Origin: Pegea sp. RAD2-039
Lineage: Eukaryota > Chordata > Thaliacea > Salpida > Salpidae
Length of the DNA stretch: 64,000 nt
Reading direction: 5' to 3'
NCBI GenBank assembly: GCA_034620365.1
Contig: JAQGEQ010000192.1
Span: forward strand, 1,979,001 to 2,043,000
The notes beneath the pieces are model-generated. The model was not told the origin of the DNA. It did no database searches and saw nothing but the letters and a program-made list of their open reading frames with translations. Below are positions 46,331 through 60,639 of the stretch, piece by piece. The number at the start of each line of letters is the position of its first letter. Within the stretch, counting starts at the first letter, position 1. The position numbers and the translations under genes are program-made.

Positions 46331-47733
46331 CACGATTTATATCTTGGGATTAATTTACAATGAGTACAGCTAATTATTTAATTTATTGCTTGAACATCTT
46401 CTTTGAGTTCACTTCTTTGAAACTGGTTACCAAAGGAAGAGGCCTTGTAAGCTTATATTTTGTAAAATCTAATCTAATTTTCATCTTATTGTCTTATCAT
46501 GAACATAAGTTCTTAGTGAGCCATTTAGGTTTGCTGATCTATTTTTCACCTTTTTAAAAAAGTTATTTTTTAAGATATGGTATCTTTTGTAAATTAAAAA
46601 CATGTAATTTAACTTTATACTAAACAAAATGACGAAATTATTAATGTATTTTTGATCAAAAACAACTGTACCCATCTGTTCTTAAATCTTATAAAAGCTA
46701 GAAGTTTAAGTTTTTCGTAGAAATTATTAGGAACTTTTTTGTATCAATATTTTTGACCTTAAGATAAAAGATCAAAAGGAAATTCTTTTTTCGATTTTCT
46801 TATCAAATAATTTGTAAAGTTTTCAGCAAAATTTGTTTTCAATTATGAAAATTAATTTAATCTTTTATGGAAGGTATGATTCAAATTTTTTGCTGTGGGT
46901 TTCTGTCAGATTTTGACATATAAAAACTGTTTGCATAATTCTTCACAAAATTATTATTTCCTTATTGATGAGAAAATCGCTTTTTAAACTTTAACACTAT
47001 TCAGTAATTTGTAAATTGTTTTTTTTATTTAAGGCCGGAAGTATAATATCAGAAAGGTTTTTCTATACATGCTAACAAATTGTTTTTAATTTTACAAAAA
47101 AATCTTTAATCTTAAGAGCATATTGTCTATTTTATCTCATTTGATTTCTGCTGAAATTATTGGTCTATCTATACTTGCTTACATTTGTGTGATTGCAATA
47201 ACTCAAGAATGAATAAAATTTGTATTTATTTATGAAAAATGTTTCCAAATTAAAAACAAAATAATTGAATATTCTTGACACATGTCATTTGAAATCAAGT
47301 AATTTAAAAATCAGAATTATCTTTAAAGATTTAGAAGTGTGGCACATGGGCGTTATTAACTAGTTGTATAAAAAACAATGTTATATTTGAAATAAAGATG
47401 AGCGTTTTTTATCTTTATTAGCTCATAAAACACAGGCGTGAAATAGATCAAGTCTCCGATCATTTCATGACATTTGCTCTTCTTATCATGTTTGTTTATT
47501 TGTAGCACGTTGGTGTAAAGTTAGTCGTAAAAACCATTTATAGCTCTATTAAATGGCAAAATTATAACACAATTTGAAGTGTACAACTACAAACAATCGA
47601 ATGTTGGTAACTATTAAATTGTATTTAAGCTGTAATATTGAAATATTTGTTTTACAAACACGATTAGTGGGGTCAAGGCACTTTTGAAATTTCCTGTTTT
47701 ACAACTACCTCGTAGCTAGCAGTAAATGACAGC

Positions 47734-47758
47734 TTTACGACAAATCAGTTGTCGTAAA
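47734..47758. repeat. Perfect 10-bp hairpin
   Basis: TTTACGACAA and TTGTCGTAAA are exact reverse complements separated by five bases (ATCAG). It could form a stem-loop in RNA or mark a protein-binding palindrome. No neighbouring gene explains it. Confidence 0.5.
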
Positions 47759-48367
47759 CTAAAAAAAGTTTATTTGTCGACTAATTAATGATTAACATCA
47801 ACACTATGATGTACTAAAATATTTCAGTGTTTCAAATTTCAAAATTTCAAACTTTCTAGAAACTTTGGAGTTGTTAAAACTCTAAATAAAACTATGAGAA
47901 ATTGATTATAGATGATCACATATCTTGTAAAAAGAAAAATTCAAATTAAAGAAAGAGTTGCCAAAATCGAGTTCGCTTCAGTGCTTGAAATAAACGATAT
48001 TTAATACGTGAATGTTTGGAGCTATTTTTGCTGAAAACTACTCATCTTCACAAATGAAAAGACAGACAAAAATGGACCTTGATCAGAATCTTTATCGTTG
48101 GCAAGGAAGTTGATATGGTCATTTGAAGCAAAACCTCCCATTTAAATCTCAACTCTCCAAATTTGTAAACTTTTAACAAAGACGAATGACAAGACGATTT
48201 TTATATAAATTGCAGAAATATCAATTTTTAAAAAATTAACATAAAAAAACATCAGATTTTTATGTTTAAATTTTGATCTCAATTCAAAATGAAAATCGTT
48301 TGTGATAAAATTCATTTTGAAGGTTGACTTTTATGACCAGAATAAAAGTAATTATTTTTAACAGTAT

Positions 48368-49118
48368 GAAACAAACAGTTTCACTCAATTAACAACAAGT
48401 TTGAAATGTTGTGTTGTTGTAGGTAAAATAGAGAAATTGTACAAACAAGTTTCAGGTTGTTTTAATCTACCTTCAACTAACCAACCAGCAACTTATATGA
48501 CTTTAAACTCAATTCAAAATTCATTCATCTTTTAATAAATGAATTTGAAATACAAACAGATTTGTAGACGAGTAGAACGAAAAATCAAACCACCAAATGA
48601 TAAAGGATCAAAAAAGATTTGATTAGAACAAAGTTGATGAGAGATGTTTTCTTATGAAGCTCGCGTGCCATCTCAAATCCTTCCAGCTTGTTAACTACTT
48701 GCTATCAAAACTTTTCGCTTTTTCTTCTTCATTCACATTTGCTTTTATTTATGTGAGATGATCGAAGCAGAAGGAGATCGCTTTTAATTTCAGATTCAAT
48801 TCTTTTCATAATTTAAAACAACAAAGATTTGATGTTGATGGCTGATGACAATTGAATAGAATGCGGGATGTCTGTAGCATCAAGTGGTAAACGGGTTGGT
48901 AGGTATGTAGGTGGGTGGGTGGGTTAGTGAAGTTGATGAATAAGTGAAAGAAGTTGGTGAAGATCTTTTTTGATAGAAGTGTTTTATGTGGATAGCAAAC
49001 AGGCAGTTGAGATAAAAGATACGAGTTAGACCAACAGGTGTATCTTCTTTTTATTTTGCTTCGACATTCAGCTGTAAATCAGTCAAGTTGAAAAGATTGA
49101 TTGACATTTCATCATTTT
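48368..49118. repeat. Inverted repeat, right arm (751 bp)
   Basis: This is the reverse complement of 38583-39333, about 99.7% identical by eye. The match stops abruptly at GAAACAAAC on the left; on the right a gapped match runs on to about 49134. The arm is 8.4 kb past the BCAS3 stop codon. Confidence 0.93.
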
Positions 49119-49559
49119 CCTAGCGGGTTTGAAGGTTAAAAGAAAGGATAAGGTTAAGCAGGTGGTCGTCAGAATCTGATTGTAATTGATGATTTGATCG
49201 TATGCTTTTATAAAAGTTTATTTCTTACCATTGTGGTATAAGCGGAATAAAATACACAAAGCTTGTATTGCCTGTGTTATTTTGATGGATAAAACTAAAA
49301 GGATTAAAAACACAAGTTTGCTGCCAAATCAATGTAATTTCCGCGTCTTATCTGCCAGCTTTTCATTGTTTTCTTTTACAGAAAATTAAATAATAACTTG
49401 CCGAAGAACGCTTGCTTTCTTAGTTATGGTTTTTATCTGAACTGTTTTTGTTCTGTTGGCTCACTTAAATATATGTTACTATGAAACAAAACCCCTCACA
49501 GACTTTCACAATATCTTGTAAAAATTACGAGAAATCAGTTGACTGTTAAACATGAAATT

Positions 49560-49960
49560 ACTCAAACCAGCATCTTCTTCTCAGCCTAGTAGTGATAACT
49601 TGCTTGGAAGAGTTTGATTGACAGAAAAAAGCTCTGTCGTTGTCTGTCTATTTAAGAAGCAGCACATCAAACAAGAGGCATGAATGGATGACCTCCCTTC
49701 AACGATTCTTGGCAAAGTCAATGATTCCCAGAGAGTAAGCGCGGTTGAAGGCGCCAAAACCATGAATAGCATGGTTCTGTGCCAACCTGGTTATTTATCA
49801 TTCCTGTTGTCTGTATGACAGGCAGAGGGGAATTTCCACATCAGGAATACGAAATAGAAGCTTTGATAATAAGATTCAGGGAAAACAGATTTGCGATTAA
49901 ATCTGAAGAAGAGAAAGTTGTTGTGAGCCATTTAGTTCTTCCAACTTTTAAATCGTTGTG
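49560..49960 (+). other. GC-richer island with coding-like stretches
   Basis: The island carries a short open piece ending at a GTAAGC donor-like site (49737), a GGCGCC at 49750-49755, and after CTGTATGACAG near 49821 an open frame ending FKSL at 49961. The two pieces do not share a frame in any way I can defend. It may be a decayed element or a small gene start. Confidence 0.2.
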
Positions 49961-52329
49961 AATAAAGTATTTTTTTAATTTAAGAATTTAAAATTTCTGA
50001 TTTAATCAATTTTTTTAATTAGAACTAAAAACATAGCTTTAAAGTGATAATAAAACTCTACAATAATTCAAGAGTTTTTTCCTAAATCCTATCTTGAAAA
50101 TCGTTCTATTAAAAGATGTATTCACTTTAAAAATCCTTCAAAACCACAACTAACTAATTTTGTCAACTTTTCCTCGTATTTATTTTTATATAGAGGAAGG
50201 TATTGGCACCTTATCTTTATTTGCAAGAAACAATAAACTCTAAATTTGACAATTAAGTAAAAAAAAAACTTCTGAAAATTATTATTGGTATTCTAAGTCA
50301 TAGACAAAGTAGAGTTGATAACAGATTTTAATTATTTTAAATGTCTTAATAGACATGAATGTTAATTTGCATTTAATTTATAACTTACAGTTGCTTTCAT
50401 TTCTTTTTCTGTTTTAATGTATACTATGAGACAATGAATGAATCAACAAGTAAACAAAACTTTGGAAATAAAAACTATATTTTACAGATTATATTTTAAA
50501 TTTTATCAATAGGTGATTGTCTATAATTTTAAATTAAAGTATTTTTTAAAGCTATTCAAGTGTGAGAGTTGTTGGGCAAGCCTTAATAGAAAGTAAAGCC
50601 TTGTAAAGAATATTTGTCTAAAATAAGATGATAATTCAGAACACAAAACATAGTCAAATACATTTGATTTATATCTTTAAGTTTATTATTTCTAAGAGGA
50701 CCTTTATTATTAATAAATTAATATCACAATTCGGAAAGAAAATCTTTCATTGAAAAAAATACTCTTTTAAATCAAGATACTTAAAGAGGTTATATACTAA
50801 CTAAAACAAAGAATTGAAAGTCTAAAGATGTATAAGACTATTGGATTGTCTTATGTTTAAAAATTTAGTTATTATTTTTCAGGCAAGCTGATTGTTATGG
50901 ATATAAATTTGGATATGTAAGCCAGATAATATCAAATAGAATAGCTAGAAACTAGTTGATATCTCTTGATTTATAAAAAGCAAGTTCTTGTGTAGCCAAT
51001 AGTTTCAACAAATAAGGTAAAGCTATTTTAAACCTGATAAAAAACTCTAATAATAACCAAAGATTTGAGACAAGAAAAAATAAACTTTAAACAATTAGTT
51101 ACGTTTGTTGCTATGATCATCATCAATTTCAAGTAACTTACATAAACGTGTTCATCCTTACGACAGTGAACTTAGAATTACTGTCTTTTTATTCATTCAT
51201 AATCTGAGTGACATTGATAAATATCTATGTTATGTCACACTATTTGTATCTGTAACCGTCATACCAGGCGCCAGCCAAAGCTGATAATAGTGAAATTTTC
51301 ACTTTCTATCAACAATAATTTCTTTTTGTGATTAACTGTATGATCTAATGATTAATTGTTACCTACTTCTAACACGAAATTTTTCTTAGAATAAATTAAT
51401 GTTTGCTATCTGTTGCAATAATTAAGAACTTATGTTTGATATTATGCTGTTAACGTTCACATGTTTTTCAATCTAACAGCAAAAAGTAGGTGTGGTGGTC
51501 CCTAGGTTTAAGAAATTGCTTAGGAATTATTAAAGTTATAATTTCTTTTGTTTCAATTGGTTTTAAGTCAATCTTTTAGTAGTTCTAAATTCATCTCACC
51601 TGTATGGTTTATATTTATATATTATTCAATTAATTATATGAAACTAATCAACTTTATATGGTTCAAGTATCTAGTAATAAAGTTTGGATGATTGATTCAG
51701 TGTAGAAGTTACAAATGTTGCAATATATGCCACTAAGCTATAAAAGACTATTTCATTCAATTTTTAAATCAGCCATAAAACAAACTTCTTGTAAAAGTTT
51801 AACAATCAACAATGTAATTTTAGTTTAGTAAGTTATTGTTCATTTTTGTTTACTTTAATTTCTTATTCTAAAAAGAAGATGAAAGTATTTAAAAGCAAAT
51901 AAAGATAAAGAACTTAAAAAAGGTTTTAAGATTTATTACTTCATGTTTTTGTTACAACATATATCTAAAAATAATATGAAGGATAAATATTATTTTTATA
52001 GTAAATAAGCTTATCGGAATTTTGTTAACTAAAGTTTTTATATAAATAAAACGTTTGAGAAGATAGTTAGCTCTTGAATAATTTGAAATGAAATTGCCTT
52101 AGATTTATTTGTGCTTGTTTGTAATGTAATAAAATTAGCAAGTTTTATTAGCAACCATCAATCCAGTTAAATAGATTTTGTGATCAAACTTCAATTACTA
52201 ATAAAATTTTATCGTTTCATTGTTTCAAAAGTTTTAATTCTGATGTTGTTTACATTGGTGATCAATAAATAAACCAAATGTACAACAAATAAGTTTACTT
52301 TATGTAGATACAATCAAGTTAAATAAGCT

Positions 52330-52600
52330 AACAACGCAATAACAGCGTCTTTATACAACAAAGTATTTGGCAAGCTGAACAAAATATGATTTTCTGCCGA
52401 AAATTCGCTGCTCTGTGCCAACTTATAGCTGGTTAATCCGTCACTTACAGACAGCAGAACGTGCTAAAATCTAGTTGAAGCAGTAGCATTTTTTGTCGCC
52501 CTGGAAATCACACTGTCGTAGCAAAGATCAAACAATGAAAATCATGATTTTAACGCTGTTGTTACTATGACAGCATACATAGATCATTTAGCGTGTTAAT
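52330..52600 (-). other. GC-richer island, possible minus-strand first exon
   Basis: On the minus strand an ATG near 52487 opens a short hydrophobic stretch (MLLLQLDFSTFCCL) that meets a GTAAGT donor-like site near 52446. No partner exon was recognised, so support is weak. Confidence 0.15.
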
Positions 52601-55600
52601 GTAATAGTGTAGCAAACCACTTATTAGTGTTAGGCAGGATACAAACAAATAAAACTAACAAATAAATATGTGGTTTTTTGCAATGCACAAATTGGATATG
52701 CAGAGTTTCAATCTTTAAATGTTTTGGACGATACTATTTTTGGATAATCCCCGATCTATTTTCTATAAATTATGTTTGTCTGATATTTTTACGAGATATT
52801 TTACACTTGAAAAGTTTTTTAATATGATTGCAGATATAATAATTGCTAGGCAATATAACCTTAAAGTAATTTTTTTAAAATGAAGAGATCATCTAACACG
52901 GAAAAGCTAACTGAAGACACACAAAATTTGTTTTATTCAAAGAACTTTATAAAAACTACTTCAAGACTGAAAGAAAGAAAGTAAAGAACAAAATCTTATG
53001 AAAAGTATGAATAAAAACTGATTTATAAATTTATCAAATACTGAAAAGCTTAACAATACTTTTTTATAGTTACTGTTTATATTTTACTTTTATCTAAAAG
53101 TCATATCTAAGTCTATATGAACCACAGTTATAATTAGTTTGTACTGATGGTTTCATTCTAGATACACAATTTTTATTCACAGCTTTTTAAAACTTTTCAC
53201 TTGAATCACTAACTTTTATGCATTTCAAAAGAGCAATGAGTAATTCTGGCAATGTCTTCCTTATTTCCTTATTGATTGATTTTAAACTTTTGAACTTTCA
53301 AATCAAAGCAAGGCAACCTGGCTGCATAAGCCACTCAATAATTTTTATTATATTTTTCACGCCAATTCAGGTATTTCAGCCTCTCCTTTAAGCACCACAT
53401 TTTTAATAATCTGAACATAAATTAAGTTGAACGAAAAAATCAATTGTTTCAATTGAAGTTTTACAAATAGTTTTAGTTTTGAGAACATTGTTTTTGACAT
53501 TTTCAGGTAATTTAGTGCAAAGTTATGTATCTTTTTTAAAATAAGAGTTTTCAAGAATAGTTCATCAGTTTCAGCAAAAAAAAATGACAACATAAGTCTT
53601 GTAAATAAAATTGCAGCTTAAAAATGGTTCTTTCTAACAAGAATTTTTGTTGGAAAGAAAACTACATTTTTCATTTTTAAAACATAACTCCAGTAGATAT
53701 TTTTTATTGTTTATACTAGTTTATATACCAATAGCTCTTATTATTTATAGATTTCAAACTAATCAAACATATTAATCGTTCGTGATTGCTGATTTTGTAA
53801 ATCAGATAAAAAAAAACTAAGCAGTCTTATAAATTTTTTTGAGATGTAATCTTATTATCAATTTATACAAAAATAAAACTGTTAAGCCTAAAATATCTAT
53901 TTAGCTCTAAAATTTATGTAAAACATTGAAAATAGTTTTAATAAAGCACAAGAATAGATTTTTTATAAATAATTGCAGCTTAAATGAAGGTTGTTTGTTT
54001 CTTTTGATAGTTTAATAACTTTTTAAGATTAGATTACAAGCAACAAACTAAGGGATAAAGACAGTTAGTGTTTATTTCATGACGATCAATCCTAAAATTG
54101 AGTTTTAATTGATCTCAAACGAATTTTCCGCTCTTAGAAAAGATTTATCGGACTTAACTCAGGATTTAACAAGAGCTTTCAGACTTGTGCGAAAATAAAC
54201 ATTCTTCTCAACCTCACGGCTTAATCTTTTGTTTATTCATCTGATAATCATGATCTTCTACAACTAAAGTGCCCAAAATGTGTTCAATTACAACCCTGTC
54301 ATATCAAGGCCAACATCGATAGCTTACAAAATGAAAGGTGAACACCAATTCACTTTTCAGTTAGATATTTTCATCATTTTTTCACAGATTTATTTCATTG
54401 ACTTATAATTAATGGTTTCATTCTAAAAACTTTGAAAATATTTGTTTTCAATGCTTTTATCTACTTGTCACGGATTATTAGCCTTTCAAGTTATTTTGAT
54501 TGAGAATTAACTATACAAGAGGATTATTTTTCACATTGTCTTTTATCTGATTATTTTCATGCAAAAAGCTTAAAAACTGTGGAATATTCTAAAATCTAGC
54601 TTTAATTCTTTTATTAAAATGTTATTCCTGTAAAATAATAAACAATTTTAAAAGTTATTAGAGTTTCAAGTTGATCAGAAATCTATAAAATAATTTGAAA
54701 GTTTCTAATTAAACGCCGATAGAGTTACAGTACAGTTACTAGTCATTTTCAAATGTCTTTTCCAAATGGGTTTTTCATGATCTTTTTTTAGTTAAATTAT
54801 ATTTGAGCTTTTTACGAAACCTTCAATTTCAAGCATAAATTATTTTTGTATATCACAATACAATTTACAATAGTATTAGTAAACCTTCACTCTAAACCAC
54901 TCAACATAAACCTCATGCTTACTGCAATATATCGAAAGGGTAAACATTAAAACAATGAAATAACAAAAGTTGATCTATAAGCCCGATTTAATGCATTTAA
55001 TTATCAATTTTTGCTAAAAACCTGCTAAATTTTTTGGTTAAATTAATTTTGTCTTTAAGAATACAAATCGGATTTTTATTTTTTTTAATCTAGAAGCATT
55101 GTAGATACAAACAAACTTTCATCATCAGAAATGATTATTAGATAGTTCCTATAATCAAGTTACTTTAAAGAGCAACTTGTTTTGATCTAGAATGTTAATT
55201 TAAGTAATACCAACCAGTTTTTAAAAAATTTACACATTTTTTTCATTCACAAATTTGAAAATATCTTGGGGCTTTATCTAACATTTAGTCATTAATCAAA
55301 TTCTATTTCTGTATCAAAAGTTACTTATCTTAAACTAAAATTATGTTTAGATTTATCAATTTTAGACTATTATCAAAGATTACCATAAATGTATTTCTTG
55401 CTACTTTAAATGTAGATAGTTTTTATACAACCTTCTATAGTCATAGGAAATGATTGATGGTTAGCCGTCAGATAGCTGTGGCAGTTTTCACGAGCGTTTC
55501 ACGATAGTTGATATCATGTTGAAGTCACTCAGAAAAATCTTACAACAGATGACAAATGTTTAAACGACTTTGTAGCTTTTGTAGTTATTTGTAGCAATAA

Positions 55601-58600
55601 TTAGATATAATATCATCAATGCTTTTACTTACAACTAATCACAGTTCCTTCAGTCATATATAAACAAATTCAAAAACAAAATTTTGTAACTTTAATTTGA
55701 AAGTTGTTTTGTTAGTCATCAAGAATTGCTTCTATTATACGTAGAAAAATAGTCAAAAATTCAATTTTGTTGAAGATCAAACACATAAAACCAAATAAAC
55801 ACTAATCTCACGTACTGCAGTGATAAAAAATCACCGTTTAAGAGTAGATGAGTCTAACTCTACCTAAGCTTATTAGCTCAAATCGAAAACAACTATAAAA
55901 CTTGAAAAACCTTTCTAAAAATAACTTTTCGAATCATAAAATTATGTTAAAACTTAACATTAAGAGGTTACATCAACTTTTACATTTAATAAAATCTGTG
56001 TCTTTAATAACTCTTTTGCAGTTAAAAATTTTTATATTTTATATATCTAAAATAAAACTAATTAATTTTTCTAAGGTGAGCTAGGTTTTTATAAGGCTGT
56101 CTAAGTAGAAAATATTCTAGAATTCTTTATTTTACATTCTTGCTAAATTTCAAAAGTCTAAATAGAAAGAAAAAGTTTTCAAATGTCAAAATAACTGATA
56201 ATAGATTGAAAAAGTTTAGATTTTAAAAATAGGCGATGACAAAGTGTTTCAAGAAAACTAATTACAAAATGTTTGTGGAGCATTCATTGATAAAAATAAT
56301 TATTTGGTATTAGTAAAACTAGTATTGATTCAAATATTTGTTAGTACCGAATCATTAGTTGTATGTTCTATATTTGATTATCTTTCTCGATTTTATAGAT
56401 GATATATTCTTTTATATACTTCACAAATCAATTTCATCATCAAAAAGTTTTCGATCAATGTAAGTTTGTTAAAGCAACTTTTTGGTGATGTAATTTAACT
56501 CAATTTTGCTTGTTTATATATTTTGTAAAACTTTCAGTAGATTAGTACAAAAATGTAATTTCTGTTAACAAAAAATATGAATGAATATTGTATTATCTAT
56601 TTACTTAATTAGTAAAGTAAATAAAGATAATGTATCTTTATGTTGCAACAAATTGTTTGTCGAATATATTACGAGCAAAAATTTTCATGAACTCATTGAT
56701 GAATTTATGATTAGTTACAAAGATACTTTTGCTTGTTAGAAATACAAAGGAATACAAATAGAAGCTGATTTAAAAACTATTTGTGAAAGAAATATATTGA
56801 AATAAATAATCATGAAAAGTTTGTTTAAATGTTTTGTTAAAAACTCACAGCAGTAAGTTGTAAAAAATTGTTAATTAATGAATATTTTGATTATTAAATA
56901 TAAACATTAAACTATTGATTTTATTTGTATCATAAAATTTTTCTTTATACTTTTTGTTTTGAACTCGTTGTTAAAAATTTAATCAGTTACTTTTTATTTT
57001 AATATGTGTTTTGGCTCGCCCAGCACAAAATCAAAATAATAAAAAAGTAAATTCAATATAATTAAAAGTAACTATCAAATAAAACGTAAAACAAAATTCT
57101 GGGTTGATTATCTAGAAATTCAAATCTTATTCTAGTAAGAAATAAACATAAAAATAAAAATTTACTGAGAAATTGATTTCATAATTTATTTAGAGTATAT
57201 CTTTTTCAAAAAAATTATTTTATAAATTTTTTAGGTTGGATAATTTTTAGAATTTTTTGATTTGGTCTTTTAGTATAAACTTATCAATTATAAAAACATG
57301 AAAAGAGTTTTCTTTCTTATGTTTTTTGTTGTTGATAACTTCTTAAATGAGGCTGTAAGCGTGATAAATAAATCTAATTATGTTTATTTTGGTTTTTTTC
57401 AACTTACATTTTAAAGGACAAGTTGTGACAGCATTTTAGTGTCAGGTAGCTTGCATGTGAAAGTTTTAAAAGAGTTGATTGACGAATCAATTTTACGGCT
57501 TAGTTTACAAGAGTAATTTTTAATTATTGAAAGAGCTTTGGAAAGTTTTTCCAGATCCAACTTAGTATTTCCATGGAGACATAAACTATTTCCTGTTTCT
57601 TTGCTACAGTCACCAATAACTGCCCTGAAGGTTACAGAAGAGAGCAAAAAATGAAGTTAACAAGATAGCTGGTTCTTCAATTTTTCTTTTGATGTTTCCT
57701 TTATAATTTTTTTATGAGAGCTTTACAAGCTAATAGTTCAAACGTTTATCTGAAAAGTTTAACTTTTCGTTTTCTTTCAACTAATTATAGCTGCTTCCAT
57801 ATAAGCACTACACAATTAGCAGGACGTTACAGTCTTCTTAAAGAATCTTACTTGATGACGAATATGCAAAGTTGACTTTATCAACAACATTCCACTCTAA
57901 CGATAGTGAAACTGTTTCTCAGTAATTTTCAAGCAAAAAATCATATTTGTTCTATTTACAACTTTCTCCAATTATTAACTAAACGTTTAGAAATGTAAAT
58001 GAGAATTCCAAAGTATCTTTTAATCAACTTCTTAGCTAGACATATCAATTGCTTCAATTATATTAAATTATATAGATCACTTGATTTGCTTTTATTTTTT
58101 GACAATTGTTTATTAACGACTTTCTGTTTAGTTACTTTTAATTTACTAAAATTGCATTGATGCTAGTAACAGTCATGCTAAAATGCATTACTTTTAGAAG
58201 TAACTGAAATGTAAATATTTGGAGTTTTATGGAGAGAAACAATGAGTCAAGTTTGAATAGTTTGTCGACTTTCAAAGAGATTGAAGCTCTGTTTGCTCGC
58301 CGCTTACATTTATGTCGTATTTAAAACTGCCTTATTTGGAGATCTTTTAATTTTATCTGATGTCAACTTCATATTTGAGAATTTCTTTGAACTAAGAGAT
58401 TTCGTCAAAAATGTCTTTTGTTTAATTTCCGAGCTAGAACAATTTCAGAAACCTAGATGCTTGCGTTTATGTGTGATTGAATTACTTGAAAATTCTTGAT
58501 GACATGTATTATTTTTCAATTGCTAGGTGTGTTAAACGTAATGAGTAAAATCTAGATAAAAATAAAGTTTTTTTGGTGGTGTTTGAAGGTCGTTTAGAAG

Positions 58601-59519
58601 TTGTAATTCATCAAATCATCAAAATGGGACGATTAAAATACAAAAACGACTTATTAACTTGAATTGAGACTTATAAATTGAAAAAGAGTTTTTGAATATA
58701 CTTCAAAAGTAAATTTAATTCCTTAAAAGATTTTAGCATGAATAATTTGCTTCTGAATTTCACAATTAAAAGCTGAAGCGGACTTAAACAAAAATAAATC
58801 GATCTTAATTTACAAGTATGATGTCAAAGAAAAGCTGTGAACGGAAGCGGTTAAGCTTCATCAGTCAGTTTAGTTTGTTCAACGAATTCTTCAATAAAAC
58901 ATTTGAAAAAGATAAGGATAGTATTTGTTAAAACCGGACATATTTGTTTTAATGAATATAAGAAAACTGTAGGGTGAAGTAATACCATTTATCAAATATT
59001 TATAATTCATTTAGCGCTTGAAGAACTTTGCATTTACAAGCTGATAAAGGTGAATTATCAACCATAAAAATACTTTCTCTCATTTAAGTAATGTGGTTAG
59101 TGACTACGAGAAGAAGATTTTTCAAATTAATCTAAGATTAATAAACATCTGAAAGCTTATTCAACCATCACTAGAAAATGAGTTCTAGTTATCCTAAAAA
59201 ATATCTAATATTTTATTTTCAATTCTATGTATAAATAAAATTGCTGCATACAAGAAAACTGTTTATACTTGTGTGTATACTTTAAGGTATAAACATGCCA
59301 ATATAAATGTTTAAAGTAGTTTATAGAAACTAAAAATCACCAGTCACAAGAGATCTAATAGTTTTATTTAACTTAAAACTATTTTAGTTTTAAAAACAGG
59401 ATCAAAAATACGTTTGGTGACAAACACATGATGAATATGATAAGTGGAAATCTTTATAAGATTAAAGTATAACGGAAACGTAAGAAGACTTGTTGAGGTT
59501 AAACAGAATAAGTAAAAGT

Positions 59520-59770
59520 TGTTTGATGAAATAACCTTACCGTTTTCAGCTGCCCTAATTCTTGCACGGCTGGTTGAACACACTCACTTATTGTAAGTTA
59601 ACCGATGTCGTGTCGACTACTGTATCTCGACGAATGGCGCCAGTACTACTTATAGGCGAGAAACTTGAGCCTGCATAGTCTCATCCCAAGTAAGAACATT
59701 TTCTTCATCTTCTCTTCTGCTAGTTCTTCTGATTTCTTCAGCGTCTAGTCGTCAACACAGCAAATGGTTT
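59520..59770 (-). other. GC-richer island, possible minus-strand first exon
   Basis: The minus strand has an ATG at 59583 opening MCSTSRARIRAAEN, which meets GTAAGG at about 59540. The DNA upstream (59584-59770) is GC-richer, as expected of a promoter, and contains GGCGCC at 59636-59641. No downstream exon could be matched. Confidence 0.2.
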
Positions 59771-60295
59771 GATCAATATTAAATCTACACGCCTAATATT
59801 CAATCTACTTCTTGTTTACCTCTGTTGGAGGTGAATGGAATATTAAGCCTTCAAAACCAAACTTTCAAATCCCAACTTCTCTTAACTATTTTATTATAAA
59901 CTTCAATTTAGATATATTCTAAATGAAATTCTATGAAAAATGATTTATTTGTTCTTTTGTTTTTTCTAATCTTTTATCAAATAAAATATAAATAGTTTTT
60001 GTACTTAAGTTTACAACAAAATCGTAGCTAACAGTATAATTAAAGTTATGTCTAGCCTGTACTTGAAATAAAGTTTAATTTTATTGTTCGTCAACCTTTT
60101 ACAATTGGCTTAATTTCTTTATGATGGAGACAACGGGCTAAAGATGTTTAAAAAAGTTTGCTTTATATTTATTTTTTCGACCTAATCCCATTGACAAAGC
60201 TAAAATCTCTTTAATTTCTAATAAAGTAAGCTCTTAAATGTACCATATCATTATGATCTGTTTATTTAAGGGTTGCATGAACTTTACAACTAGGT

Positions 60296-60592
60296 CTAAG
60301 ACTCTACTAACAATGAATTAAATGTATCTGGAGATTTACTCGTGTGTTGCAAATCTAATGTAAACATAAAGTGACAGTAGTACACATTAATCGCTGTAAA
60401 TTCAGCTTGAAAGCTCAGCTTCAGTAAAAAACAGCAAACAGTTTTGGTAGATTCTAATATTCAAAAACTAATCACAGGGTTTTAGCACAAGTGCCTACCT
60501 GATTCAAATCGAGTTATGACGTAGTTTACGGCAACAAAGCAGTCTAAAAAGACTCTTGACAACCATGCTGAGATAATATGGACTGATACCAT
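60296..60592 (-). CDS. Candidate two-exon small protein (63 aa)
   Basis: Exons 60592-60499 and 60393-60296 on the minus strand join in phase (GTAGGC donor, TTTACAG acceptor) and give 63 codons. Exon 1 begins MVSVHIISAWLSRVFLDCFV, hydrophobic like a signal or anchor, and exon 2 ends at a TAG. No family resemblance. Two open pieces of about 32 codons with matching splice sites can arise by chance when searching this much sequence. Confidence 0.2.
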
Positions 60593-60639
60593 TTTGTCTT
60601 CAGTATTCTATTTAGTGGAAACATAATGCGAATTAGTAA

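Larger units (their letters stand above)
39953..48367. other. BCAS3 3' flank and AT-rich spacer of the inverted repeat
   Basis: An AATAAA at 40788-40793 may end the BCAS3 transcript. An open frame at 40382-40606 has no family resemblance. From 40.8 kb on the DNA is AT-rich. One GC-richer island is at 45890-46330. I recognise no gene here. Confidence 0.4.
49119..59500. other. AT-rich region without recognised genes
   Basis: GC-richer islands occur at 49560-49960 and 52330-52600. Frames of 60-78 codons exist (for example 57647-57411 minus and 58281-58499 plus), but frames this long are expected by chance at this base composition and none resembles a known family. Confidence 0.4.

Noticed and set aside
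38583-49118. Inverted repeat read as terminal repeats of one 10.5-kb transposon
   Set aside because: The span includes host BCAS3 exons 19-20 and no transposase or target-site duplication was seen.
57411-57647. Minus-strand 78-codon frame preceded by CTTCAG
   Set aside because: A second frame across the same block is also partly open, no partner exon fits without doubt, and length is within chance.
58281-58499. Plus-strand 72-codon frame
   Set aside because: Composition looks protein-like, but there is no ATG, family or splice context to support it.
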